From Streptomyces griseus (lineage in GTDB: Bacteria > Actinomycetota > Actinomycetes > Streptomycetales > Streptomycetaceae), in assembly GCF_900460065.1 (NCBI RefSeq), contig NZ_UAVD01000027.1:62001-126000 (forward strand): 64,000 bases of DNA, in the 5' to 3' direction. Below the pieces are notes generated by a model that was not told the origin of the DNA, searched no databases, and saw only the letters and a program-made list of their open reading frames with translations. This document shows, in pieces, positions 51,773-59,858 of the stretch (the first letter of the stretch is position 1; each line of letters opens with the position of its first letter). Position numbers and translations under genes: made by a program.

Positions 51773-52651
51773 GTGGACAATTCAACCGTCTCTCCCCGTG
51801 AAGGCGACGACCGTCGCAGTCGGCCCCGCGTCGGCCACATCCAGTTCCTGAACTGCCTCCCCCTCTACTGGGGTCTGGCGCGGACCGGAACCCTGCTCGA
51901 CCTGGAGCTCTCCAAGGACACCCCGGAGCGGCTCAGCGAGCAGCTGATCAGGGGGGACCTGGACATCGGTCCGGTCACCCTCGTGGAGTACCTGCGCAAC
52001 GCGGACGACCTGGTGGCCTTCCCCGACATCGCGGTCGGCTGCGACGGGCCCGTCATGTCCTGCGTGATCGTCTCCCAGCTCCCGCTGGAGCAGCTCGACC
52101 GGGCCCGGGTGGCGCTCGGCTCGACCTCCCGCACCTCGGTGCGGCTGGCGCAGCTGCTGCTGGCCGAGCGCTACGGCGTCCGGCCCGACTACTACACCTG
52201 CCCGCCCGACCTGGGCCTGATGATGCAGGAGGCGGACGCCGCCGTGCTGATCGGCGACGCCGCGCTGCGGGCCAACCTGCACGACGCCCCCCGGCTGGGC
52301 CTCCAGGTCCACGACCTGGGCCGGATGTGGAAGGAGTGGACGGGGCTGCCGTTCGTCTTCGCCGTCTGGGCCGCCCGCAAGGACTTCCTGGCCGCGCACC
52401 CCGAGACGGCGGCCAAGGTGCACGAGGCGTTCCTCGCCTCCCGGGACCTCTCGCTCGAGGAGGTCGCCAAGGTCGCGGAGCAGGCGGCCCGCTGGGAGGC
52501 CTTCGACGCGGAGGTGCTGGAGCGGTACTTCACGACGCTCGACTTCCGCTTCGGCCCGGACCAGTTGGCCGGCGTCCGCGAGTTCGCCCGCCGCACGGGC
52601 CGGGACACCGGTTACCCCGCCGACGTCCACGTGGAGCTGCTCGGCGGCTGA
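51773..52651 (+). CDS. mqnA: chorismate dehydratase MqnA (futalosine menaquinone pathway)
   Basis: The 292-residue protein has the MqnA/MqnD periplasmic-binding-like fold: RVGHIQFLNCLPLYWGL, IGPVTLVEYLRN, LGSTSRTSVRLAQLLL, LIGDAALRA and WTGLPFVFAVWA. MqnA dehydrates chorismate to 3-enolpyruvylbenzoate, the first step of futalosine-dependent menaquinone synthesis, in the cytoplasm. The GTG start has no ribosome site; TAGCCT lies 6 bases before it, so the mRNA is probably leaderless. Confidence 0.93.
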   Translation: MDNSTVSPREGDDRRSRPRVGHIQFLNCLPLYWGLARTGTLLDLELSKDTPERLSEQLIRGDLDIGPVTLVEYLRNADDLVAFPDIAVGCDGPVMSCVIVSQLPLEQLDRARVALGSTSRTSVRLAQLLLAERYGVRPDYYTCPPDLGLMMQEADAAVLIGDAALRANLHDAPRLGLQVHDLGRMWKEWTGLPFVFAVWAARKDFLAAHPETAAKVHEAFLASRDLSLEEVAKVAEQAARWEAFDAEVLERYFTTLDFRFGPDQLAGVREFARRTGRDTGYPADVHVELLGG

Positions 52652-52971
52652 GGACCGAGCGACCGGGCGAGCGACCGGGCCGCCGGCCGAGTGGCCGAGC
52701 GACCGACCGAGTGACCTGGCGGCTGAACCGGCGAATGGAGGGAATTCCCTTTCCGTACGCGCAAAGGGAATGGGAGAGGCCGCGCGGCGACGCATTCGCG
52801 CCTTTCCCCGGGGCGAAAAGGTCCCCTCCTGACCGGAGAAGGGGGAATGGTCCGGCCGTTTCCCGGTGACCGCGCCGTTGGCGCCCCCTAGGCTTCGGTC
52901 CGGGTCCGGACCGTCCACAGCGTTTACCGTCCACGGGTTCATCGTCCGCAGGGTTCACAGGGGGAGTCCAT
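52652..52971. other. mqnA-kinase intergenic region with inverted and direct repeats
   Basis: The 320 bases contain GAGCGACCGGGC in tandem (52657-52680), a 9-bp inverted repeat ATTCCCTTT/AAAGGGAAT (52744-52752 and 52763-52771) and three direct repeats of 15-16 bp (units at 52911, 52927 and 52942, each with GTCC(A/G)C then GTTTA/GTTCA) just before the kinase ribosome site. No short gene is evident. Confidence 0.6.
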
Positions 52972-54942
52972 ATGCAGCCGCTGGAAGCGGGCGAACCGCG
53001 CACCATCGGTTCCTACCGGCTGCTCGGCAGGCTCGGTGCGGGCGGAATGGGCCGGGTCTATCTCGGCCGCAGCGCCGGCGGGCGCACGGTCGCGGTCAAG
53101 GTCGTCCACCCCCACTTCGCCCTCGACGAGCAGTTCCGCGCCCGGTTCCGGCGCGAGGTGGAGTCGGCCCGGCGCATCGGCGCCCAGTGGACCGCCCCGG
53201 TCCTGGACGCCGACCCGGACGCCCCGGTGCCGTGGGTGGCCACCGGGTACGTCGCCGGGCCGCCGCTCTCCCAGGCGATCACCGAGCACGGCCCGCTGCC
53301 CGAGCACGCGGTGCGCACCCTGGGGGCCGGGCTCGCCGAGGCCCTCGCCGTCGTCCACGGGCAGGGCATCGTCCACCGTGACGTGAAGCCCTCCAACGTG
53401 CTGCTCGCCCTCGACGGGCCCCGCCTCATCGACTTCGGCATCGCCCGCGCCCTCGGCGCGACCGTCTCGCTCACCTCCACCGGCGTCTCGGTCGGCTCGC
53501 CCGGCTACATGGCGCCCGAGCAGATCCGGGGCGGGGACGTCTCCGGCGCGGCCGACGTCTTCTCGCTGGGCGCGGTCCTCGCGTACGCGGCGACGGGCGC
53601 GGCGCCCTTCCCGGGCGACTCCTCCGCCGTACTCCTCTACAAGGTGGTCCACGAGGAACCCGAACTGGGCGACCTGGAGGGCGAGGTGCGCGAGGTGGTC
53701 GAGGGCTGCCTCGCCAAGGACCCGGCGGCCCGGCCCGCCCCGGCCGATCTCGCCCGGGTGCTCGCCCCGGGCGGGGCGGCGGCGATGGTGGCGGGCGGCT
53801 GGCTGCCGGGCGGGCTGGTGCGCGAGGTGAGCCGGTCCGCGGTGGCGCTGCTGGACCTCGAACCGCAGGACGCGCCGGTCCAGTCGGGGCCGGTGCCGTT
53901 CAGCAGCGCGTCGCTGGGGGCGCTGCCGGGAACGGCCGCGCCCGGCAGGGGCGGGCCGTTCGGCCCCACGGCCCCGGGCCCGCAGGAGGCGCCGTACGGG
54001 ACCCACCGCCCGCAGGAAGCGGCACAGGAAGCCCCGTACGGCACGCCGCGTCAGCAGGAGGCGTCGCAGGAGGCGACGGCGGACGCCCCCTACCGGATCC
54101 CGCATCCGCAGGACGACGCGTACGGCACCCCGCACCCGCAGGACGACACCTACGGGACACCGCCCCCGCCCCCGCCCCCGATGCCTCCACGCGCGAAACC
54201 CGCCTCCACCGTGCCCCCGCCGCCCCGGCACGCCGGGACCTACCGCCAGGACGGCGACGGCGCGCGCGGACTGCCCGGCCGGCGCGCCGGAGACCCCCGC
54301 CTCTCCCTGACCGTCAGCGCCGAGAACCGGCCGGACTCCGGGGAGCGCCGCGGTCGCCGGGTCAGCTGCACGGTCGCCCTCGCGGTGGCGGGCGCGCTCG
54401 CGGTCGTCACCTTCGGCACGGGCCTGCTCGACGGCTTCTTCCCGGGCGACGCCGACCGCGACCGGGGCAACGACGCCGCGGCGACCCCGTCGGGCTCCGC
54501 CTCGCCGCCCGCCTCCGCGAAGCCGACGCCCGCCGAGTCCGACGACGCGGGCGGGGCCCCGGTCGGGGCGCTGCCGAAGGCGTACCTGGGCACCTGGAAG
54601 GGACCGCTCACCGAGCGGACGACCGGTCAGCCCCACGGCACCCTCACCGCCGTCTTCACCGAGGGGAGGAAGGGCGAGCGGGTCGTCCGGATGAGCACGA
54701 CCATCTCCCAGCTCGGCGTCACGGTCACCTGCAACAGCGTCGGCACCCTCGCCTCCGGCACCGCGCAGCAGCTGAACATCCGCGAGGCCGCCGACCCGGA
54801 CCGCCCCGGCACCCCCGGCCTGTGCACCACCACCGAGGCCGACGTGGTCTTCCGGCCGGCCGCCGACGGCACCCTGGACTACCGCTCGGAGGAACGGGCC
54901 GCCGGCCTCCCCTACGGGAAGCTCACCAGGTCCGGCGGCTGA
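52972..54942 (+). CDS. membrane-anchored serine/threonine protein kinase
   Basis: The ATG follows AGGGGGAG. The 656-residue protein has a kinase domain (about 10-265; GRLGAGGMGRVYLG, Lys43, HRDVKPSN 135-142, DFG 154-156, APEQ), a Gln/Pro/Tyr-rich juxtamembrane linker with repeats such as PYGTPRQQEASQEA and QDDAYGTPHPQDDTYGTP, one transmembrane helix (CTVALAVAGALAVVTFGTG, about 465) and an extracellular domain of about 140 residues starting after a Ser/Pro/Ala stretch (AYLGTWKGPLTERTTGQPHG). The external domain probably senses a ligand. Confidence 0.88.
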   Translation: MQPLEAGEPRTIGSYRLLGRLGAGGMGRVYLGRSAGGRTVAVKVVHPHFALDEQFRARFRREVESARRIGAQWTAPVLDADPDAPVPWVATGYVAGPPLSQAITEHGPLPEHAVRTLGAGLAEALAVVHGQGIVHRDVKPSNVLLALDGPRLIDFGIARALGATVSLTSTGVSVGSPGYMAPEQIRGGDVSGAADVFSLGAVLAYAATGAAPFPGDSSAVLLYKVVHEEPELGDLEGEVREVVEGCLAKDPAARPAPADLARVLAPGGAAAMVAGGWLPGGLVREVSRSAVALLDLEPQDAPVQSGPVPFSSASLGALPGTAAPGRGGPFGPTAPGPQEAPYGTHRPQEAAQEAPYGTPRQQEASQEATADAPYRIPHPQDDAYGTPHPQDDTYGTPPPPPPPMPPRAKPASTVPPPPRHAGTYRQDGDGARGLPGRRAGDPRLSLTVSAENRPDSGERRGRRVSCTVALAVAGALAVVTFGTGLLDGFFPGDADRDRGNDAAATPSGSASPPASAKPTPAESDDAGGAPVGALPKAYLGTWKGPLTERTTGQPHGTLTAVFTEGRKGERVVRMSTTISQLGVTVTCNSVGTLASGTAQQLNIREAADPDRPGTPGLCTTTEADVVFRPAADGTLDYRSEERAAGLPYGKLTRSGG

Positions 54943-55014
54943 CCGCGAGCAGGGCTGGCGTACGCTGGATCGGTCCGAGGAACGTCGATAAAACCGCCGA
55001 AAGGTGACAGCCCG

Positions 55015-56214
55015 GTGACCGAGAAGGCCGACCTCCAGCCCGTCCTCGACCGAGCCGCCGAAGGCGGACGGATCACCCCGGAGGAGGCGCTCGACCTCTA
55101 CCGGTCCGCGCCCCTGCACGCGCTGGGCGCCGCCGCCGACGCCGTACGCCGCCGCCGCTACGCCGGTACGGAGCACATCGCGACGTACATCATCGAGCGG
55201 AACATCAACTACACCAACGTGTGCGTGACGGCCTGCAAGTTCTGCGCCTTCTACGCCCCGCCCAAGGACACCGCCAAGGGCTGGACCCGCGACCTCGACG
55301 ACATCCTGCGCCGCTGCGCGGAGACCGTGGAGCTCGGCGGCACCCAGATCATGTTCCAGGGCGGCCACCACCCGGACTTCGGCGTGGAGTACTACGAGGA
55401 GCACTTCTCCGCGATCAAGAAGGCCTACCCGCAGCTGGTCATCCACTCGCTGGGCGCCTCCGAGATCGAGCACATGGCCCGGATCTCGAAGGTCTCCGCC
55501 GAGGAGGCCATCAGCCGCATCCACGCCGCCGGGCTCGACTCCTTCGCCGGCGCCGGCGCCGAGCTGCTGCCGGCCAGGCCGCGCACCGCGATCGCCCCGC
55601 TCAAGGAGTCCGGCGAGCGCTGGCTGGAGATCATGGAGATCGCGCACGGCCTCGGCGTCGAGTCCACCTCCACCATGCTGATGGGCACCGGCGAGACCAA
55701 CGCCGAACGCATCGAGCACCTGAGGATGATCCGGGACGTCCAGGACCGCACCGGCGGCTTCCGCGCCTTCATCCCGTACACCTACCAGCCGGAGAACAAC
55801 AAGCTGAAGGGCCGCACGCAGGCCACCCTCTTCGAGTACCTGCGGATGATCGCCATCGCCCGGCTGTTCCTCGACAACGTCGCCCACATCCAGGGCTCCT
55901 GGCTGACCACCGGCAAGGAGGTCGGCCAGCTGTCGCTGCACTACGGCGCGGACGACCTCGGCTCGATCATGCTGGAGGAGAACGTCGTCTCCTCGGCCGG
56001 CGCCAAGCACCGCTCCAACCGGCTGGAGATCATCGACCTGATCCGCAAGGCGGACCGGGTCCCCGCCCAGCGCGCCACGACGTACGAGCACCTCGTCGTG
56101 CACGACGACCCGGCGAACGACCCGGTCGACGAGCGCGTCGTCTCGCACATCTCCTCGACCGCGATCGAGGGCGGTACGGCCCACCCGGAGCTGAAGCTCC
56201 TCAACGCCAACTGA
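55015..56214 (+). CDS. mqnC: cyclic dehypoxanthinyl futalosine synthase MqnC
   Basis: The GTG is preceded by AAAGGTGA. The 399-residue radical-SAM enzyme has the cluster motif CVTACKFCAF (C-x3-C-x2-C, about 64-71), IMFQGGHHPDFGVEYYEEHF (split IMFQGGHHPDFG), GAGAELLP and NAERIEHLRMIRDVQD, all typical of MqnC. It cyclises dehypoxanthine futalosine in menaquinone synthesis. With mqnA and menG nearby, this region is a menaquinone locus. Confidence 0.95.
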   Translation: MTEKADLQPVLDRAAEGGRITPEEALDLYRSAPLHALGAAADAVRRRRYAGTEHIATYIIERNINYTNVCVTACKFCAFYAPPKDTAKGWTRDLDDILRRCAETVELGGTQIMFQGGHHPDFGVEYYEEHFSAIKKAYPQLVIHSLGASEIEHMARISKVSAEEAISRIHAAGLDSFAGAGAELLPARPRTAIAPLKESGERWLEIMEIAHGLGVESTSTMLMGTGETNAERIEHLRMIRDVQDRTGGFRAFIPYTYQPENNKLKGRTQATLFEYLRMIAIARLFLDNVAHIQGSWLTTGKEVGQLSLHYGADDLGSIMLEENVVSSAGAKHRSNRLEIIDLIRKADRVPAQRATTYEHLVVHDDPANDPVDERVVSHISSTAIEGGTAHPELKLLNAN

Positions 56215-56224
56215 GGCCTCGCCC

Positions 56225-56875
56225 GTGCTGACGATCCACGCCGCGCCCCTGGTCCTCCCGGTGGGCGCGGCGGCCGTCGTGGACGGCGCGGTCGCGGTGG
56301 ACGGCGACCGGATCGCCGCCCTCGGCCCCTACGAGGAGGTCACCGCCGCGCACCCGGCCGCCCGGGTCCGCCGCTGGCCCGGACTCCTCACGCCCGGACT
56401 GCGCCAGGACCGGCCCGCCGAACTGCTCACCGGTTGTTACCACCCCGACCCCCGGGAGTCCGCCGAGCTGGGCGAACTCCCGCTGTGGGGGGCGGAGTTC
56501 GAGCGCCTCTCGGCCACGATGGACGCGGCCCGGCGGGCCGGTTCCGTCCGGCGCGGCCTCCAGCGGATGCTGCGCCACGGCACGACCCACCTGGCGGGCC
56601 CCCTGGACGCGGCGGACCCCGTGCTGCGCACGGCCGTCTCCCGGTCGGGACTGGTCCTGCTCCCGCCGCCGCCCGCGCCCCCGGGGCCGCCCGACCTGGA
56701 CCCCTTCGCCGCGGGCGGCGACCTGGCCCGCACGGTGGGCGCCCCGCTGACCGTGGGCGGCCGGGCGGACCTCGCGGCCTTCGACGTGCCCGACGAGGCG
56801 GCCCTCCGCGCGGGCGGGGCGCGCGCCTGCGTGGCGACGGTCCTCGCGGGCCGGCTCGTGCACCGCGCCCGCTGA
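56225..56875 (+). CDS. amidohydrolase-like composite-domain protein lacking the TIM barrel
   Basis: The GTG start lies 10 bases after mqnC. The 216-residue product has the N-terminal beta-sandwich strands of imidazolonepropionase-like amidohydrolases (VVDGAVAVDGDRIAALGPYEEV; RRWPGLLTPGL) and the C-terminal strand (GGRADLAAFDVPDEAALRAGG) but only about 100 residues between them, and the HxH metal motif is replaced by LRQDRPAEL. It is therefore probably not an active hydrolase of the usual kind. Its fixed position behind mqnC suggests a menaquinone-related role, which is inference. Confidence 0.7.
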   Translation: MLTIHAAPLVLPVGAAAVVDGAVAVDGDRIAALGPYEEVTAAHPAARVRRWPGLLTPGLRQDRPAELLTGCYHPDPRESAELGELPLWGAEFERLSATMDAARRAGSVRRGLQRMLRHGTTHLAGPLDAADPVLRTAVSRSGLVLLPPPPAPPGPPDLDPFAAGGDLARTVGAPLTVGGRADLAAFDVPDEAALRAGGARACVATVLAGRLVHRAR

Positions 56876-56918
56876 GGCCCAACCCGGCGGCGCCGGACCC
56901 GGCCCCGCGCGGGAAGGG

Positions 56919-57899
56919 TCACGGCACCTTCGGGCCGCCCAGGTAGCGTCCTCGCGCGTCGTACGGCCAGGCGTTGGCGACGCAGCCCTTCAACCCGTCG
57001 ATCTGCTGCATCATCGCGGGAGCGGGGCGCCCCTTCCCCGGGCAGGTCTCGTGGCCGCGCCCCAGCCAGTGGCCGACCTCGTGGTTGACGATCAGCGCCC
57101 GGTACTCCGACACCGGCCCGTCGAACTGCGGCGAACCGAGCTGCCAGCGCTTCAGGTTGACCATCACCTTCTCGCCGCCCCGGCAGTTGACCTCACCGCG
57201 CGTCTTCAGGCCGTACTGGCCGCAGATCCGGTCCGTGGTCGCCGGGGTGGCGATCTTGATCACGAGCCCGGCCGGGCCGTCGGCGACCTGCCGGAACGAC
57301 TGCTCGCCGCCGTGGCTCCAGCCGCGCGGGTGGGCGAGGACGGCGGCTATCTCCTCGGCGGCCCGGTCGGGGTCGACGCCGGTGCCGTCCTCCACCTCGA
57401 CCCGGTAGGCACTGCCCCGGCCCTTCGCGTCGACCCCCGCACGGGCCACCTCGAACGTGCCGGGGCCCGAGGCGGGGATGTCCTCGGCCCGGACCTCGCC
57501 GTCCTTCCCGCCCGAGGCGGAGGCCGTCGGGGACGGGGGAGCGGACGGCGGGGGAGTGGACGGAGGGGGCTCCTCCAGCGGCTCCGCCGCGTTGTCCGGT
57601 CCGCCGGCCGGGGCCGTACTGCCCGGCGCCGCGTCGGCCGGGCCGCCCCCGCCCTGCCAGGGGCGGCCGACGAGCAGGGCCGCGCCCGCCACGACCACGA
57701 GGGCCAGCACGGTGAGCGAGACCGCCCGACGCCGGTTGCGGCGTCGGCGCCGCACCCGGGAGCGGGCCGCCGTCCGGGCGCGGCCCGGCGCCCGCCCGGG
57801 GGTCCGGGGCGGCGGCACGCGCAGCCGGAACGTGTCCTCGTCGCGGTCCGGTTCCCCGTACGCGCGCGGCAGGGTGCCCGCGGGCCGGCGGCGCGTCAC
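56919..57899 (-). CDS. DUF3152 membrane-anchored metzincin-like protease
   Basis: The 326-residue protein has an Arg-rich cytoplasmic N-terminus, one transmembrane helix (VSLTVLALVVVAGAALLVG, about 60-78), a Pro/Ser/Gly spacer and a C-terminal DUF3152 domain with NHEVGHWLGRGHETCPG, a full HExxHxxGxxH zinc motif. The catalytic domain is predicted extracellular. It overlaps the upstream gene by ATGA and ends the sigma-factor operon. Substrate is unknown. Confidence 0.82.
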   Translation of the reverse strand: MTRRRPAGTLPRAYGEPDRDEDTFRLRVPPPRTPGRAPGRARTAARSRVRRRRRNRRRAVSLTVLALVVVAGAALLVGRPWQGGGGPADAAPGSTAPAGGPDNAAEPLEEPPPSTPPPSAPPSPTASASGGKDGEVRAEDIPASGPGTFEVARAGVDAKGRGSAYRVEVEDGTGVDPDRAAEEIAAVLAHPRGWSHGGEQSFRQVADGPAGLVIKIATPATTDRICGQYGLKTRGEVNCRGGEKVMVNLKRWQLGSPQFDGPVSEYRALIVNHEVGHWLGRGHETCPGKGRPAPAMMQQIDGLKGCVANAWPYDARGRYLGGPKVP

Positions 57900-58813
57900 G
57901 AGGCGGCCCCGCTCAGCGGCACCGGGGCCGCGTCGGCGTACGCGACCAGCTCCCGGAACCGCGGGCTCTGGACGACCCGGACCAGGTCCCCGGCGGTGAC
58001 GGGCGCACCGCCCGCCCCGGACGGCGCGGGCGAGACGGACAGGGCCACCGCGCTGCGGCCGAAGCGGTACTGGAGCGAGACCTCCGTGCCCGTGCGGCCC
58101 TCGGCGGGCTGCCGGTACACCCGGGCGGGAGTGCCGTCGTCCAGGGTGAGGCCCTCGCAGGTCAGCCCCTTCTCGGGGAGGTCACGGCAGGCGGGAGCCG
58201 CACCCTCGGGCAGCGGGCGCACCGACAGGCGGACGGAGTGCACGATTCCGCCGCGCCGCCCCTGGTAGTCCTCCGGCCCTTCGCCGACCGGCAGGACCGT
58301 CCCGATCGACGCGGGCAGCAGGGCGTCCAGCGCCCCGGCCGCCTGCTGCCGGAAGTCCTCCAGCCGCTGCGCCTCCTCGGGGCCGAGGCCGGGCGGGATG
58401 GACAGGGAGGGGGTGGAGAGGGGTGGCGTCGCGGGAACGGCCGCGGACTCCTTCGGGGCGGGGGTGGACGTGGGGCTCGGCATGTCGGGGCGTGGCTCCG
58501 TACGTTGGGGGGACGGGGTGGGCGCGGGCAGGGAGAGGGACGGGCCGGCGGGCGCGGCGGGCCCCGGGTCGGGCCCCGTCAGCAGCCAGGGGCCGAGCAC
58601 GGCGAGGCCCAGGGTCACGGCGGTGACCGCGAGGAAGGCGCCCGTGACCGCGAACGCCCGGGTCCTGGCCCGCCGCCGGCGCCCCTCCCGGACGGCGTCG
58701 GGGACCAGATCGGGCTGGAGGGACAGCGGGCCGACGGCCCGGTGCAGGGCGTCCCGGAACAGCTCCTCGTCGTGGGCGCCGGGCGGCAGGTGCTCGTGCG
58801 GTTCAGGGGTCAT
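57896..58813 (-). CDS. single-pass membrane protein downstream of SigE-family sigma, possible anti-sigma
   Basis: The 305-residue protein has a cytoplasmic N-terminus of about 50 residues (EELFRDALHRAVGPLSLQPDLV), a transmembrane helix (AFAVTGAFLAVTAVTLGLAVLGPWLL; about 53-75), a Pro/Ser/Thr-rich spacer and an extracellular domain of about 150 residues. No zinc-binding anti-sigma HxxxCxxC motif is seen. Position directly behind the sigma gene is the main reason to suggest an anti-sigma or sensor role. Confidence 0.65.
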   Translation of the reverse strand: MTPEPHEHLPPGAHDEELFRDALHRAVGPLSLQPDLVPDAVREGRRRRARTRAFAVTGAFLAVTAVTLGLAVLGPWLLTGPDPGPAAPAGPSLSLPAPTPSPQRTEPRPDMPSPTSTPAPKESAAVPATPPLSTPSLSIPPGLGPEEAQRLEDFRQQAAGALDALLPASIGTVLPVGEGPEDYQGRRGGIVHSVRLSVRPLPEGAAPACRDLPEKGLTCEGLTLDDGTPARVYRQPAEGRTGTEVSLQYRFGRSAVALSVSPAPSGAGGAPVTAGDLVRVVQSPRFRELVAYADAAPVPLSGAAS

Positions 58814-58822
58814 GACCGGCCC

Positions 58823-59356
58823 TCAGCTTCCGGTGGAGTAGAGCTGGACGTCGCCCATCCGGGCGCGCAGCCGGACGAGCGAACGGGAGCACTGGCTTTT
58901 CACCGTGGACTCGCTGCACCGCAGCAGTGCGGCCACGGTCTCCACGCTCAGGTCGTCCCAGTAGCGCAGGACGACCATCGCCCGGGCCCGGGGAGGGAGT
59001 TCGGCGAGCAGGGCGAGCAGCGTGACCCGGAGATCGGCGCCCGGCGCGGGATTGGGCTGCGGGCGGGGCGCGCTGCGCCGGTGGGCGAGCAGATCGGTGA
59101 CCGTGCGGCGGCGTTCGGCCACGAAGGTGCGGACGAGGACGGTCCTGGCGTAGGCGTCGAGGTTGTCCGCCCGGCTCGCCTTCCGCCAGTGCTGGAACAA
59201 CGTGGCGAGGGTCGTCTGCGTCAGGTCCTGCGCGCCCTCGACGTCTCCGCACAGCAGGTAGGCCGTCCGGTAGAGCCGGCGCTGCCCGCTCCGGGCGTAC
59301 GCCACGAACGCGGCGACCTCGCCGTCGGCCATGGCGGGCTCAGCCGCTGCCGGCAT
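58823..59356 (-). CDS. SigE-family ECF RNA polymerase sigma factor
   Basis: The ATG follows GGGGAGG. The 177-residue protein has sigma region 2 (FVAYARSGQRRLYRTAYLLCGD, then AQDLTQTTLATLFQHW) and region 4 (LAELPPRARAMVVLRYWDDLSVETVAALLRCSESTVKSQ, quoted in part as LPPRARAMVVLRYWDDLS). It is of the actinobacterial SigE subfamily common in Streptomyces. It heads a three-gene operon with a membrane protein and a DUF3152 protease. Confidence 0.88.
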   Translation of the reverse strand: MPAAAEPAMADGEVAAFVAYARSGQRRLYRTAYLLCGDVEGAQDLTQTTLATLFQHWRKASRADNLDAYARTVLVRTFVAERRRTVTDLLAHRRSAPRPQPNPAPGADLRVTLLALLAELPPRARAMVVLRYWDDLSVETVAALLRCSESTVKSQCSRSLVRLRARMGDVQLYSTGS

Positions 59357-59598
59357 CCGCCCTCCCCTCTTCCTCGCGCTTCCGTGCTCCCCCGAACTCC
59401 GCCCCCGGGGGCGGACTCCCACCCCTTACAGAGCACCCGTGTGCCGAAAAGGTTGAAGAGAAGTGAAGATCAGTTCGAGGCGGTGCGGGCGTCGGTCCAC
59501 ACAGCGGTCCACGCACCGGTCCACGCACCGGCCCCGGGGTGTCTCACTCCCTGGCGGAACCTGGTGCCCGCGCGAAGCGCTGTGCTAGAACAGCGCCC

Positions 59599-59670
59599 GT
59601 GACAGTCGATCGTTTTCTGGTGGAGTGCCTCCACATCGATCTCTGCCGCGTCTCCAGCGCATCCTGTTGA
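59599..59670 (+). CDS. cysteine-rich leader peptide (attenuator uORF) of sulfonate operon
   Basis: A 23-codon ORF from GTG at 59599 (in-frame GTG at 59620 gives 16 codons) reading MTVDRFLVECLHIDLCRVSS and then ASC. The HIDLCRV core and the terminal cysteines are those of the actinobacterial cysteine-responsive leader peptides found before sulfur-assimilation genes. A TAGAAC -10 element (59586-59591) ends 7 bases before the GTG, so the mRNA would be leaderless. Ribosome stalling at Cys codons when cysteine is scarce would control the downstream RNA. Confidence 0.75.
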   Translation: MTVDRFLVECLHIDLCRVSSASC

Positions 59671-59698
59671 TGCCGGCCGCGGCATCCTCCGCGATGCC
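59669..59698 (+). promoter_or_regulatory. alternative hairpins of the cysteine attenuator
   Basis: GATGCCG (59669-59675) can pair with CGGCATC (59680-59686); the same GGCATC can instead pair with GATGCC (59693-59698). The two stems are mutually exclusive and the first overlaps the leader stop codon. The 150 bases that follow to 59858 are C-rich and G-poor, a possible Rho-loading stretch. Confidence 0.6.
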
Positions 59699-59858
59699 CA
59701 CGTGACGCCTGCGCGCCTCCCCGGTATCCGCGCCCCACGCGCCTGATTCCCCTCCGGGTCCCCTCGCGTCCCCGCGTCCCCGCGCCGCCCCCTTTCGTAC
59801 GTCCCTCCGGCCCGCCTCCGCGGGTCCGGCGACGCTCCACGACCTCGGAGACCCCTCC

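Noticed and set aside
51772..51780. Exact DnaA box TGTGGACAA at the start of mqnA
   Set aside because: A single isolated 9-mer formed by the first codons; not a cluster, so no functional claim.
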